Below, piece by piece: positions 52,409 through 64,000 of a stretch of 64,000 nucleotides of DNA (within the stretch, counting starts at the first letter, position 1; each line of letters starts with the position of its first letter). The stretch comes from Mesorhizobium australicum. GTDB lineage: Bacteria > Pseudomonadota > Alphaproteobacteria > Rhizobiales > Rhizobiaceae. The position numbers were made by a program, and so were the translations under genes. Below the pieces are notes generated by a model. That model saw nothing but the letters and a program-made list of their open reading frames with translations. It did no database searches and had not been told where the DNA came from. The stretch lies in NCBI RefSeq assembly GCF_900177325.1, contig NZ_FXBL01000004.1, forward strand, positions 5,089,501 through 5,153,500. The letters are read 5' to 3'.

Positions 52409-52816
52409 TCAGGTGAGGATCGGGGGAGCGCGGGCCCGGAAGCCCGAGGCGCGGGCGGAGAGAGAGAAGGTGGAAAGGGATGTTCCGCCATGCGCCGCGC
52501 GCAGCGCCGGAAGGTCGAGACGGATGTCCGGGACGATCGCAGGATCGGGACCGTCGAAGCTCGACGCCGGAACGGCCTCGAGCGCGCGCTCGGTGACCAG
52601 CACCATCCGCATCTGCGCGCTGGGCGCGGTCGAACGCTGGAGGGGCAGGCCGCCGGAACGGGCGGCCCCGGTCGATGCGGGACGCAGCTGGCCCGCGTCG
52701 GGCGGGGCAACCTGCTGGATGCCGGCGCCGAGCGTCAGCACGGCCGCCAGCCACAGCATCACCGCCGACAGGAGATGCGTCGGTGCGGGACGTGCCTTAT
52801 GCGGCTGCGGCTTCAT
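52409..52816 (-). CDS. ApdP-like translation-arrest peptide upstream of secDF (RAPP motif)
   Basis: A 135-residue ORF. The N-terminus carries a signal/membrane segment (HLLSAVMLWLAAVLTLGAGI, about 14-33). A long unstructured-looking region follows, and the protein ends FRARAPPILT, with R129-A130-P131-P132 three residues from the stop. The known ApdP peptides of alphaproteobacteria sit upstream of secDF and stall the ribosome at an RAPP motif until the chain is pulled by export. Position, signal segment and C-terminal RAPP all match. Function is by analogy; no stalling can be proven from sequence. Confidence 0.8.
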   Translation of the reverse strand: MKPQPHKARPAPTHLLSAVMLWLAAVLTLGAGIQQVAPPDAGQLRPASTGAARSGGLPLQRSTAPSAQMRMVLVTERALEAVPASSFDGPDPAIVPDIRLDLPALRAAHGGTSLSTFSLSARASGFRARAPPILT

Positions 52817-52873
52817 CGCGGGTCGCTATACGCCTCTTCGCACCACCGCACCAGAGCGGCGGCGCGTCGCGGA

Positions 52874-54031
52874 TCAATCGGCTGCCTTTGCATAAGAGGC
52901 GAGTGCGGCGACAAGGAGGAGGAGCACGGCCACGCCGAGGAAAACCGGCGCGAAGCCGAAATGGCCGCCGACGAAGCCAAGGCCCGAAGGCGCGACCAGG
53001 ATGCCGGAATAGCCGATCGTCGTGACGACGCTCATGCCCGCCCCCGGCGGCAGGCCGGGATGGTTGCCGCCGGCCGAGAATGCGATCGGCACGGTGTTGG
53101 CGATGCCGAGCCCGGCAAGGGAGAAGGCGGCGATCACCATCCAGGTCTCCGGCGCGAGGCCCGCCGCGAACATGCCCACCGCCGCGATCAGCGCCGAGAC
53201 CCGCAGCGTCTTCACCGCGCCGAACCGGTCGCGCACCCGGTCGCCAAGGAAGCGCATCGTGGCCATCGCCGCCGAGAAGGCCGCGAAGGCGAAGCCGGCG
53301 GTGGCGATCGAGGCGCCGCGTTCCTCCTTGAGGTAAAGGGCGGCCCAGTCGAGCACCGCCCCTTCCGGCACCATGCAGAACAGCGCGATGAGGCCGACGA
53401 GATAAAGCGACGGGTCGCGCGGCAAAGCGAGCGGCTGGCGCTCGTGCGGCTCGGGCCGGTCGTCGCCGCCGAGCTGCGACACGACGAGGGCGACGACGGC
53501 GAGCGCGACGACGGTTACGGCTCCGGCATGGGCGAGCGCGCCGAAGCGTTCGATAACCAGACCGCCGGCCGCGCCGCCGGCAAAGCCGCCGAGGCTCCAG
53601 AAGCCGTGCGAGGACGACATGATGGCGCGGCCGAGCGACCGCTCGACGGCCACCGCATTGGCGTTCATCGACACGTCCATGCCCCCGACCAGCCCACCGA
53701 ACAGCACCATGGCGAACGCCGCCGTCCAGACGCTCGGCGCGGCCACGACCACGATGAGGCCGAAGGCGGCTGCGAAGGCGAACCAGGTGAGCGTGACGCG
53801 CGAACCCTGCCGGCCGATGACATAGCCGGCGGCCGGCATCGCAATCAGCGCGCCGAGGCCGAAGCCGAGGATCAGCAGGCCGAGGGTGAACTCGGTGATG
53901 CCGAGCCGCGCAAGGAACAGCGGGATCTGCGGCGCCCAGCTGCCGATGATGAATCCGTTCACCGCAAACAGCGCGGCGACCGCCCAGCGGGCACGGAGAA
54001 AGGCGGGATTTACAGCGGCGAGGCTCGACAT
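52874..54031 (-). CDS. MFS transporter (YbjJ-like)
   Basis: A 385-residue MFS protein with 12 helices. The N-terminal helix WAVAALFAVNGFIIGSWAPQIPLFLARLGITEFTLGLLI and the GGLVGGMDVSMNANAVAVER loop are typical of the YbjJ group, which may move sugars or amino-acid-type substrates. The substrate is unknown. A perfect AAATCGATTT-type palindrome sits just upstream of the ATG, suggesting control by a LacI-type regulator. Confidence 0.85.
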   Translation of the reverse strand: MSSLAAVNPAFLRARWAVAALFAVNGFIIGSWAPQIPLFLARLGITEFTLGLLILGFGLGALIAMPAAGYVIGRQGSRVTLTWFAFAAAFGLIVVVAAPSVWTAAFAMVLFGGLVGGMDVSMNANAVAVERSLGRAIMSSSHGFWSLGGFAGGAAGGLVIERFGALAHAGAVTVVALAVVALVVSQLGGDDRPEPHERQPLALPRDPSLYLVGLIALFCMVPEGAVLDWAALYLKEERGASIATAGFAFAAFSAAMATMRFLGDRVRDRFGAVKTLRVSALIAAVGMFAAGLAPETWMVIAAFSLAGLGIANTVPIAFSAGGNHPGLPPGAGMSVVTTIGYSGILVAPSGLGFVGGHFGFAPVFLGVAVLLLLVAALASYAKAAD

Positions 54032-54041
54032 CGGAGTTTCT

Positions 54042-54055
54042 TAAATCGATTTAGA
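54042..54055. promoter_or_regulatory. LacI-type palindrome upstream of the MFS gene
   Basis: TTAAATCGATTTAG contains the perfect 12-bp palindrome TAAATCGATTTA (54043-54054). It lies 11 bases before the MFS start, within the likely core promoter. Such A/T-flanked CG-centred palindromes are typical LacI-family operators. No lacI gene is visible in this window. Confidence 0.5.
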
Positions 54056-54135
54056 AACTCCATCAAGCCACTTGCCAATCCAAGCGATTGGGCCAGCAGA
54101 GACCAGGAAAGACGCTGCAGGATCTCCATCGCCCT

Positions 54136-54272
54136 ACCCCCACCCCTAGCCCCTCCCCGCAAGGGGGAGGGGGACTTGGCGGCGAAACTGCCCTGCACAG
54201 TTTGGACCGTTTGGCGGAATGGCGACGACCTCGTTCCCCTCCCCCTTGCGGGGAGGGGTTAGGGGTGGGGGT
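54136..54272. repeat. palindromic intergenic element with 37-bp arms
   Basis: Arms at 54136-54172 and 54236-54272 are reverse complements with one mismatch, separated by 63 bases. Each arm itself holds a smaller CCCCTCCCC/GGGGAGGGG palindrome. The element lies between the MFS gene and the SDR gene. It looks like the RIME-type short interspersed repeats common in rhizobia, non-coding and possibly forming a large hairpin. Confidence 0.75.
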
Positions 54273-54306
54273 GCCCGCCACATGCGATCTCCCGACCCCG
54301 CCACGC

Positions 54307-55050
54307 TCAGGCCGCCCGCGCCAGCGCCACGGCGTCGGGACCCGCGGGGAAATGCAGCTGACCCGTCATGTCGTTCGCTGCCTCCCACACCGCTTCGGCG
54401 ACATCTGTCTCCTTCGTGACCAGCGCAGGCGACGCGAACTCTGCGAAGATCGGCTGGGCATAGGCCGCATAGGCCTGCGGGATCAGGTCTTCGACGCGCA
54501 CCTGGGTGTTCTGCGAGAAGCGGGTGGTCGGGGCATAGCCGGGCTCCACCAGCTTGACGCGCACGTCGAACGCTCCGAGCTCATGCGCCAGCGAGCCGGT
54601 GAATCCAGTGATCGCCAGCTTGCTGGCGGTGTAGGCGGCCGCGAGCGGCATCGACGCGAGCGTGACGCTGGAGGTCACGTTGACCACCACGCCGGAGCGG
54701 CGTTCGCGGAACTGCGGGATGACGGCTTGCGTCATCGCCATCACGCCGAACGTGTTGGTCTCGAACACCTTGCGCACATGCGACATCGGCGTCGCCTCGA
54801 AGGCGCCGACGACGCCGATGCCGGCATTGTTGACCAGCGCGTCGATCGGCCCCGCCGCCTCGATCACGGCGGCGATGCTCGCAGCGTCGGTGACGTCGAG
54901 CGGCAGCACGCGGATGCGCTCGGAGCGGGGGAGGATTTCCTCGCGGGGCGTGCGCATCGTCGCGATGACGTTCCATCCGCGAGAGTGGAAGTGGCGGGCG
55001 GTCTCGAGCCCGTAACCCGAGGAGGAGCCGGTGATCAGAACGGTTTTCAT
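54307..55050 (-). CDS. short-chain dehydrogenase/reductase
   Basis: A 247-residue SDR. The N-terminus MKTVLITGSSSGYGLETARHF has the TGxxxGxG loop with SSSG. NNAGIGVVG and the Ser-Tyr-Lys (TSSVTLASMPLAAAYTASKLA) follow. ATG 55050 is preferred to 55056 because AAGGGAT then lies at usable spacing. The divergent gene is an AraC-type regulator, typical for inducible detoxification SDRs. The substrate is unknown. Confidence 0.9.
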   Translation of the reverse strand: MKTVLITGSSSGYGLETARHFHSRGWNVIATMRTPREEILPRSERIRVLPLDVTDAASIAAVIEAAGPIDALVNNAGIGVVGAFEATPMSHVRKVFETNTFGVMAMTQAVIPQFRERRSGVVVNVTSSVTLASMPLAAAYTASKLAITGFTGSLAHELGAFDVRVKLVEPGYAPTTRFSQNTQVRVEDLIPQAYAAYAQPIFAEFASPALVTKETDVAEAVWEAANDMTGQLHFPAGPDAVALARAA

Positions 55051-55148
55051 TTTCATATCCCTTGTTGCAGTTGACGCGACAGGAATAAACGAGGCATTCT
55101 GGACCATCATCAATCCGCAGTCCTGATTTCATCGTCGAAAGTCCGGAA

Positions 55149-56102
55149 ATGATCGATCCGCTCGCGCAAGTCATCGAACTGCTCCGTCCTCGCACCGTCT
55201 TCTCGAAGGGGATCAGCGGCGCCGGCCGCTGGGGCGTGCGCTACTCCGCCTTCGGCGAGCCCGGCTTCTGCGCGGTGCTGGAAGGAAGCTGCCGGCTCGC
55301 CGTCGACGGCGTGGAGCCGATCACCCTTGAGACGGGCGACTTCGTTCTCCTGCCGGCAACGCCCGCCTTCACCATGTCCAGCTTCGAGCCCGCGACGCCG
55401 CGGCACATCGATCCCAAGGTCGCGCCGGCGCCGACGGAGGAGGTTCGCCACGGCCGCCAGGACGGACCCCCGGATGTGCGCCTGCTCGGCGGCTATTTCG
55501 TCTTCGATTCGCCCGACGCTTCCCTGCTGGTGTCGCTTCTGCCGGCGATGATCCATGTGCGCGGCGTGGCGCGGCTCTCGCAGCTGGTGCGCCTTGTCGG
55601 CGAGGAGGCCGGGGAGCAGAACGTCGGCCGCGACTTCGTGCTCGCGCGCCTCGTCGAGATCCTGTTGATCGAGGCGCTGCGGGCAAGCCAGGGCAAGGAT
55701 GCGCCGCCTGGCCTGCTGCGCGGACTGGCCGATGCGCGGGTCGCCGGAGCGATGCGGCAGATGCACGGCGATCCCGAGCGCGCCTGGACGGTGGCGGAGC
55801 TCGCGCAGGAGGCAGCCATGTCGAGGTCAGCCTTCTTCGACCGCTTCACCCGCTGCGTCGGGTTGCGGCCGATGGAATACCTGCTCGCCTGGCGGATGGC
55901 CATGGCGAAGGACCTGCTGCGCGACGGCGATATCGCGCTGGACGAAGTCGCCCGGCGCGTCGGCTACGGCTCCGCGAGCACGTTCAGCACGGCGTTCAGC
56001 CGCCATGTCGGGCAACCACCGGGCCGGTATGCGCGCCGCGGCCGGCGCGAAGGCCGGCCCGGCGCACGCACACAGGTCGCGCTTGCCGGGCAGGCGCTCT
56101 GA
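55149..56102 (+). CDS. AraC-family regulator with cupin-type sensor domain
   Basis: A 317-residue regulator. The N-terminal cupin-like domain (MIDPLAQVIELLRPRTVFSK through FVFDSPDASLLVSLLPAMIHV) precedes two C-terminal AraC helix-turn-helices (AWTVAELAQEAAMSRSAFFDRF and LDEVARRVGYGSASTFSTAFSR). This architecture matches Cupin_6/AraC proteins that activate an adjacent SDR gene. The gap to the divergent SDR is 98 bases, room for the shared promoter. Confidence 0.92.
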   Translation: MIDPLAQVIELLRPRTVFSKGISGAGRWGVRYSAFGEPGFCAVLEGSCRLAVDGVEPITLETGDFVLLPATPAFTMSSFEPATPRHIDPKVAPAPTEEVRHGRQDGPPDVRLLGGYFVFDSPDASLLVSLLPAMIHVRGVARLSQLVRLVGEEAGEQNVGRDFVLARLVEILLIEALRASQGKDAPPGLLRGLADARVAGAMRQMHGDPERAWTVAELAQEAAMSRSAFFDRFTRCVGLRPMEYLLAWRMAMAKDLLRDGDIALDEVARRVGYGSASTFSTAFSRHVGQPPGRYARRGRREGRPGARTQVALAGQAL

Positions 56103-56130
56103 CGGGGGAGAGGTTCAGTAGGGCGAAAGC

Positions 56131-56252
56131 CCCCTCACGCGCCTCCGCTCCGTTCGGCGGACCTCTCCCCGAGGGGAGAGGAGGCGGTCAACGCCGGCTT
56201 CCTCTTCTCCCCTCGGGGAAAAGGTGGCCGCGCAGCGGCCGGATAAGGGGGG
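56131..56252. repeat. second GC-rich palindromic intergenic element
   Basis: Contains CCTCTCCCC-GAGGGGAGAGG (a perfect hairpin) and then CTTCTCCCCTCGGGGAAAAGG, framed by CCCCCTCACGCG at one side and GGCCGGATAAGGGGGG at the other. Structure resembles the element at 54136 but the sequence is different. It lies between convergent araC and pyc, so it may also help terminate both. Confidence 0.6.
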
Positions 56253-56294
56253 CGTGCGCGATATGCGATCGCCCGCTCTGACGCGCCAGGCGCC

Positions 56295-59753
<3,459 letters not shown>

Positions 59754-59858
59754 GGAGGCACTCCGGGAGGGGCGGGACGCTGGGGAAGATGTTTATCCGG
59801 AAAATGCTGCACTGCAAACAGAATCGGCGAAACGCGCCGACATCCCGGGCCATCCGGC

Positions 59859-59893
59859 AAAGAAAATGCCCGGCGCGAGGGTCGCGCCGGGCA
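59859..59893 (-). terminator. strong intrinsic terminator after livJ
   Basis: TGCCCGGCGCGA-GGG-TCGCGCCGGGCA is a perfect 12-bp stem with a 3-base loop. On the reverse strand it is followed by TTTTCTTT, the expected U-tract, 22 bases after the stop of the LivJ-type gene. Confidence 0.88.
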
Positions 59894-59914
59894 CTTTGCG
59901 CAGGTTCAGAGAGC

Positions 59915-61033
59915 TTATTCGTTCTCGAAGTAGCTGTACTTGCCGTCGTCGCCCTTCTTCCAGGTGTACATCACGTAGTCCGGACGGGTGATGTCGCCCT
60001 TGGCGTCGAAGCCGAGTTCGCCGATCGCGGTCGCGAACGGGCCCTTGGCCTTGGCGGCTTCCGCGACCTTCATCGGGTCGAGGTCGCCGGCTGCCTTCGC
60101 CGCGCCTGCGATGACCTGCACGGCGGCGTAGGAGTAGAGCGTGTAGGCTTCCGGCTCGAAGCCCGCGGCGCGGAACTTCTCGACGATTTCCTTCGCGGCC
60201 GGGTTCTTGCGCGGATCCGGAGCGAACGTCATCAGGGTGCCGTCGACAGCGTCGCCAGCGATCGAGGCGAGCTCGTTCGACACGATGCCGTCGCCCGACA
60301 TGAAGGCCGCCTTCAGGCCCTGGTCGGCCAGCTGGCGCATCATCAGGCCGGCTTCGGTGTGCAGGCCGCCGTAGTAGACCGCCGTCACGCCGGCTTCCTT
60401 CATCTTGGCGATCAGGGCCGAGAAGTCCTTGTCGCCGATGTTGATGCCTTCATACATGACTTCCGTCACGCCGGCGCCGTTGGCGGCTTTCTTGGTCTCG
60501 TCGGCGAGACCCTGACCATATGGCGTCTTGTCGTGGATGATGGCGACCTTGCCGTCCTTGAAGTTGGCGGCGATGTAGGCGCCCGCGACTGCACCCTGCT
60601 GGTCGTCACGGCCGCAGGTGCGGAACGTGTTCCACAGGCCCCGCTCGGTGAACTGCGGGTTGGTCGAGGCCGGCGTGATCTGCATGATGCCGTTCTCGGC
60701 ATAGACTTCCGAGGCCGGGATCGAGACGCCCGAGTTGAAGTGGCCGACGACGAATTTCACACCGTCCGCGACGAACTTGTTCGCGACCGAAACACCCTGC
60801 GTCGGGTCGGAGACGTCGTCGCCGATGACGACCTTGATCTGCTCGCCATTGATGCCGCCGGCGGCGTTGATGTCGGCCGCGGCCTGCTCCGCGCCCTTCT
60901 GGAGCTGAGCGCCGAAGGCGGCGTTCGGACCGGTGATCGGACCGGCGACGCCGATCAGGATGTCGGCCCACGCGCTGCCGCTGAACGCGAGGACCGCGGT
61001 CACGGCGACGGCCGACAAGAGAGACTTCTTCAT
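59915..61033 (-). CDS. livJ: branched-chain amino-acid ABC transporter substrate-binding protein
   Basis: A 372-residue periplasmic protein. A signal peptide ([23 protein letters not shown]) leads to [20 protein letters not shown], the start of a LivJ/LivK type-I binding fold with [22 protein letters not shown] and TCGRDDQQG. It should bind leucine, isoleucine, valine or related ligands and present them to the LivHMGF transporter. The start at 61033 is the signal-peptide Met; a perfect hairpin terminator follows. Confidence 0.95.
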   Translation of the reverse strand: MKKSLLSAVAVTAVLAFSGSAWADILIGVAGPITGPNAAFGAQLQKGAEQAAADINAAGGINGEQIKVVIGDDVSDPTQGVSVANKFVADGVKFVVGHFNSGVSIPASEVYAENGIMQITPASTNPQFTERGLWNTFRTCGRDDQQGAVAGAYIAANFKDGKVAIIHDKTPYGQGLADETKKAANGAGVTEVMYEGINIGDKDFSALIAKMKEAGVTAVYYGGLHTEAGLMMRQLADQGLKAAFMSGDGIVSNELASIAGDAVDGTLMTFAPDPRKNPAAKEIVEKFRAAGFEPEAYTLYSYAAVQVIAGAAKAAGDLDPMKVAEAAKAKGPFATAIGELGFDAKGDITRPDYVMYTWKKGDDGKYSYFENE

Positions 61034-61182
61034 AGATACACTCCCGTTAAACGGGCGGGCCTGGATGATTGCTTTCATGCGATGCCCACCCAACTCGCAG
61101 AAAGGAAACTTTGCCCATTTTCAGGGACTTGTCACGCCGATTCCTGATGAAATCGGCCTGAATGGTGAATGTCTTCGCCGCC

Positions 61183-61530
61183 TCAGCTTTTATCCTTCCA
61201 GGACAGAAGTGAATCCCGCTCGTAGAGCCAGTGATACTGCGTGACCATCTGGTTGACCCGCGTGTAGCGGTAGCCGAGATAGCCGATCACCAGCAGGATG
61301 ATCGTGTCGACGATGTAGAACTGGGCCGTGAACATCGTGCCGTCGAACAGCGCATGATGGATGAAGCGCACCGCGACGCCCAGCAGCAGCAGGAACGCAA
61401 CGAGGCTGGACACCGGCCGCCAGGTCTGCGCGCAGGCCCGGCCCGTCATCCAGGCCGCACCGCCGCCCAGCACCAGCGTGACGAAGAAGAACTGCCAGAT
61501 ATTGGCTTCCTCGTAGAGAATGCCGTGCAT
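61183..61530 (-). CDS. DUF6867-type membrane protein in the liv operon
   Basis: A 115-residue protein with three hydrophobic segments (FFFVTLVLGGGAAWMTG, LVAFLLLLGVAVRFIHHAL, YIVDTIILLVIGYLGYRYT) and a charged C-terminus (WLYERDSLLSWKDKS). It lies between livF and livJ on the same strand in the liv arrangement, where this family is usually found. It could assist assembly of the transporter; function not established. Confidence 0.82.
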   Translation of the reverse strand: MHGILYEEANIWQFFFVTLVLGGGAAWMTGRACAQTWRPVSSLVAFLLLLGVAVRFIHHALFDGTMFTAQFYIVDTIILLVIGYLGYRYTRVNQMVTQYHWLYERDSLLSWKDKS

Positions 61531-61543
61531 CAGAATATCCTCC

Positions 61544-62272
61544 TCAGTGCCGCCCGCCTTCGAGATAGGCGGCGCGGACTTCCGGATTGGCGAGCAGGTC
61601 CTGGCCGGTCCCGCTCATGGTGATGTTGCCGTTGACCATGACATAGCCGCGCGTGGCGAGCCGGAGCGCGCCGAAGGCGTTCTGCTCGACCAGGAACACG
61701 GTCAGCCCCTGCTCCTGGTTGAGCAGGCGAATGGCGTCGAAGATCTGCTTCACGATCAGCGGCGCGAGGCCGAGCGAGGGCTCGTCGAGCAGCAGCAGCT
61801 TCGGCCGCGCCATCAGCGCGCGGCCGATGGAGAGCATCTGCTGTTCGCCGCCCGACAGCGTGCCGCCGCGCTGCTGAATGCGCTCCTTGAGACGCGGGAA
61901 GAGGGCGAAGACCTTCTCCGAATCCTCGGCGAAATGCGCGAGGTTGTCGAGGCTCGCCCCCATCTGCAGGTTTTCGAGCACGGTCATGCGCGGGAAGATG
62001 CGCCGCCCCTCCGGCGACTGCGCGATCCGCAGCCTGGCGATCTCATGGGTGGGCAGTTGCGTGATGTCGGTGCCGTTGAAGACGATGCGGCCCGATTTCG
62101 CCCGCGGCGCGCCGAAGATCGTCATCATCAGCGTCGACTTGCCGGCGCCGTTGGCACCGATCAGGGCAACGATCTCGCCCTGGTTGACCTCCATCGTCAC
62201 GCCGTTGAGCGCGCGGATGTTGCCGTAATAGGTCTCGACGCCGTCGACGGAGAGAAGCGGTTGCGTCGCCAT
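61544..62272 (-). CDS. livF: branched-chain amino-acid ABC transporter ATPase LivF
   Basis: A 242-residue ATPase. Walker A is GANGAGKST at residues 39-47, signature TLSGGEQQMLSIGRALM and Walker B LLLLDEPSLGLAP, with the LivF-type C-terminus RGYVMVNGNITMSGTGQDLL. It hydrolyses ATP to power uptake with LivG. The ATG at 62272 overlaps the last base of the livG stop. Confidence 0.96.
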   Translation of the reverse strand: MATQPLLSVDGVETYYGNIRALNGVTMEVNQGEIVALIGANGAGKSTLMMTIFGAPRAKSGRIVFNGTDITQLPTHEIARLRIAQSPEGRRIFPRMTVLENLQMGASLDNLAHFAEDSEKVFALFPRLKERIQQRGGTLSGGEQQMLSIGRALMARPKLLLLDEPSLGLAPLIVKQIFDAIRLLNQEQGLTVFLVEQNAFGALRLATRGYVMVNGNITMSGTGQDLLANPEVRAAYLEGGRH

Positions 62273-63924
62273 CAGCCGCGTCCTCCGGTCTTACCGGCCT
62301 TCGCCGGCTTGGCGCCCCTGGCGAAACGCCTGGCCTGGCCGACCCAGTCCTCGCGGGCGATGCGCCCGTCGAATTCGAGATAGGCCTCCGCCGCGACGAT
62401 GTCCGCCTTCTTCCAGGCGGCGATCTGGGCGAAGGTGGTGATGCCGTGCTCGCCGAGCTTGCGCGCATTGACCGGGCCGATGCCCTTGATCAGCGTCAGG
62501 TCGTCGGGAGCGGCCGTTGCCGCGCTTGCCGGAGCGGGCTTCGGCCGCGCAGGTTTCGCGGCGGCAGGCGATTTGGCTGGAACCGTGGCCTTGGCCGCCG
62601 CCGGCTTCGGCGCTGGAACGGCCGCCTTGGCCACGGGCTTTGCCGATGCCTTGGCCGCGGGCGTCTCCGCTGGCTTCGCCTTGACGGTGGCCTTGGGCTT
62701 TACCGCCGGGGCCGACATCAGCGACACGGGCGCCTGATCGGTCGGCTTCGCACGAGACCGCGCGGGCTTCGGGGCCGCCGGCTGCGCTACCGCGGCGTCG
62801 GCCGCCGCCTCGGATTTGGCTTTGGGTGCTCTTGGAACCTTCGCCGGCTCCACGGCCGGCTTCGCCTTCGCGGCCGGCTTGGCCTTTGCGGAAGGAGCCT
62901 TGGCGCTTTCGGCGGACTTGACGCGATCGGCCTTCGACGCACCGGGCGCCACCTTGACCAGCCCCTCGCTGTGGTCGGCATGCTCGATCGTGTCGGAGAC
63001 CGGCCCGGCCATCATCGATGACGACGGCGAAGGCCCCTGCTCGGGGTCGGGCGTGCCGTCGAACTGCTCGATGACATGCTCGTCGCCCACCTCGACCAGC
63101 ACCGTCTCGACCTCCTGGTCGTCGATGCCGAGATAGGCGGCGATGACCTTCGGGTCGCTCTTCACGAAGGACGGGTCGCCGTCGGAGATCTTGCGTCCAT
63201 ATTCGAGCACGACGACGTGGTCGGAGATCTGCATGACCACCGACATGTCGTGCTCGATGAGCAGGATCGAGGTGCCGGTATTGTCCTTGATGTCGTTGAG
63301 CAGCGTGTTGAGCGCCAGCGACTCCTTGGGATTGAGGCCCGCCGCCGGCTCGTCGAGACAGAGCAGTTCCGGCCCCGTGCACATCGCGCGCGCGATCTCG
63401 AGACGCCGCTGCGCGCCATAGGGCAGGTCGCCGGCCGGATCGTCGGCGCGGTCGATCAGGTCGGCCTTTTCCAGCCAGTGCGCCGCGAGATCGCGCGATT
63501 CCGCCGATGCCCTGCGGTAGGCCGGCGCGCCGAACAGGCCGAGCACCGTGAAACCGGACGCCAGCATCAGCTTGTTGTGCTGGGCGACGAGCAGGTTCTC
63601 CAGCACGGTCATGCCGGAGAACAGGCGGATGTTCTGGAAGGTGCGCGCAACCTTCGCCTTTGCGGGAATCTGGAAGTCCGGCAGGCGTTCGAGCAGATAG
63701 GCGGTGCCGTCGCGCCGCTTCAGCGTGATCATGCCCTCGGACGGCTTGTAGAAACCGGTGATGCAATTGAACACGGTCGTCTTGCCGGCGCCGTTGGGGC
63801 CGATCAGCGCGGTGATCTCGCCGCGCCGCGCCTCGAAGGACAGGTCGCCCACCGCGACCAGTCCGCCGAACTTCATCGACAGGTGCTCGACCTTGAGAAT
63901 GGGATCGGAAGCCACGATCGACAT
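62272..63924 (-). CDS. livG: LivG ATPase fused to a Lys/Ala/Pro-rich linker and a C-terminal helix-hairpin-helix domain
   Basis: A 550-residue protein, roughly twice the usual LivG (about 250-300). Residues 1-290 are a normal LivG: Walker [10 protein letters not shown] at 42-50, signature in [33 protein letters not shown] and the C-terminal YLG block. Residues about 290-480 are a low-complexity linker of Ala, Lys and Pro repeats. The last 65 residues, [20 protein letters not shown] then [20 protein letters not shown] and [15 protein letters not shown], match the HhH-like domain attached to other alphaproteobacterial proteins. Its role is unknown. Confidence 0.88.
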   Translation of the reverse strand: MSIVASDPILKVEHLSMKFGGLVAVGDLSFEARRGEITALIGPNGAGKTTVFNCITGFYKPSEGMITLKRRDGTAYLLERLPDFQIPAKAKVARTFQNIRLFSGMTVLENLLVAQHNKLMLASGFTVLGLFGAPAYRRASAESRDLAAHWLEKADLIDRADDPAGDLPYGAQRRLEIARAMCTGPELLCLDEPAAGLNPKESLALNTLLNDIKDNTGTSILLIEHDMSVVMQISDHVVVLEYGRKISDGDPSFVKSDPKVIAAYLGIDDQEVETVLVEVGDEHVIEQFDGTPDPEQGPSPSSSMMAGPVSDTIEHADHSEGLVKVAPGASKADRVKSAESAKAPSAKAKPAAKAKPAVEPAKVPRAPKAKSEAAADAAVAQPAAPKPARSRAKPTDQAPVSLMSAPAVKPKATVKAKPAETPAAKASAKPVAKAAVPAPKPAAAKATVPAKSPAAAKPARPKPAPASAATAAPDDLTLIKGIGPVNARKLGEHGITTFAQIAAWKKADIVAAEAYLEFDGRIAREDWVGQARRFARGAKPAKAGKTGGRG

Positions 63925-64000
63925 CAGCCGTGTCCCTCGCGCGTGAATGAACCGGACACGGATTTCCTCGCCTTCAGGAACGCGGTCGGCTCGCGGCTGC
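63924..64000 (-). CDS. livM: C-terminal end of LivM permease (partial)
   Basis: The reverse frame gives [20 protein letters not shown] then EGHG before a TGA that overlaps the livG start as TGATG. The [15 protein letters not shown] ending is typical of LivM in this bacterial group. Only the final 24 codons are inside the window, so this is a fragment of an intact gene beyond the edge. Confidence 0.7.
   Translation of the reverse strand, partial: SREPTAFLKARKSVSGSFTREGHG

Noticed and set aside
54136..54272. Insertion sequence or CRISPR
   Set aside because: No transposase ORF and no regularly spaced repeat units; the element is a simple paired inverted repeat.

Overview
The window is high-GC, densely packed chromosomal DNA of an alphaproteobacterium. 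The GapR, TrcR, DUF1192, DUF1244 and DUF465 genes, the liv operon layout, the ApdP-like ORF ahead of secDF and palindromic intergenic repeats all point to Rhizobiales, most likely Phyllobacteriaceae (Mesorhizobium/Aminobacter-like); the genus is inferred from gene content only. No rRNA, tRNA, CRISPR array, transposase or prophage was recognised.

Layout. 1-7.7 kb: a MarR-coupled drug-efflux MFS gene (cut by the window edge), an M3 oligopeptidase, and a molybdate block modA-modB-modC-modE-usp with two ModE-type boxes. 7.8-10 kb: a YafY/WYL regulator and VOC gene, a DUF1127-like small protein and an SDR, with a shared palindromic operator. 10-13.6 kb: an uncharacterised membrane/ClpP-like operon and a VIT-family metal transporter. 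13.6-26.7 kb: catabolic and accessory genes (prpE, a DapA-like lyase with a GntR regulator, mmsA with a LysR regulator, a VWA protein) interspersed with two PIN-type toxin-antitoxin pairs. 26.9-33.9 kb: trcR, then a cell-surface glycan/sulfotransfer island that includes one strikingly AT-rich gene. 34-47.5 kb: housekeeping genes (purEK, rpmJ, pyk, gapR, several small conserved proteins) plus a HigBA pair whose toxin has an early stop codon. 47.7-49.7 kb: an OafA-type acyltransferase bracketed by two copies of one terminator sequence. 49.8-52.8 kb: secDF preceded by an ORF ending in the arrest motif RAPP. 53-56 kb: an MFS transporter, an SDR/AraC pair and repeats. 56.3-64 kb: pyruvate carboxylase and the livM-G-F-DUF6867-J branched-chain amino-acid uptake genes, in which LivG carries an unusual helix-hairpin-helix tail.

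The most notable regulatory unit is the small ORF at 52409-52816. It has an N-terminal membrane segment, a C-terminal RAPP and a strong hairpin before secDF, which is the arrangement of a force-sensing translation-arrest peptide controlling SecDF synthesis. Other points of interest are an RBS-sequestering hairpin on the DUF1127-like gene, the ABC-ATPase/HhH fusion, the duplicated terminator around the acyltransferase, and the nonsense codon in higB.
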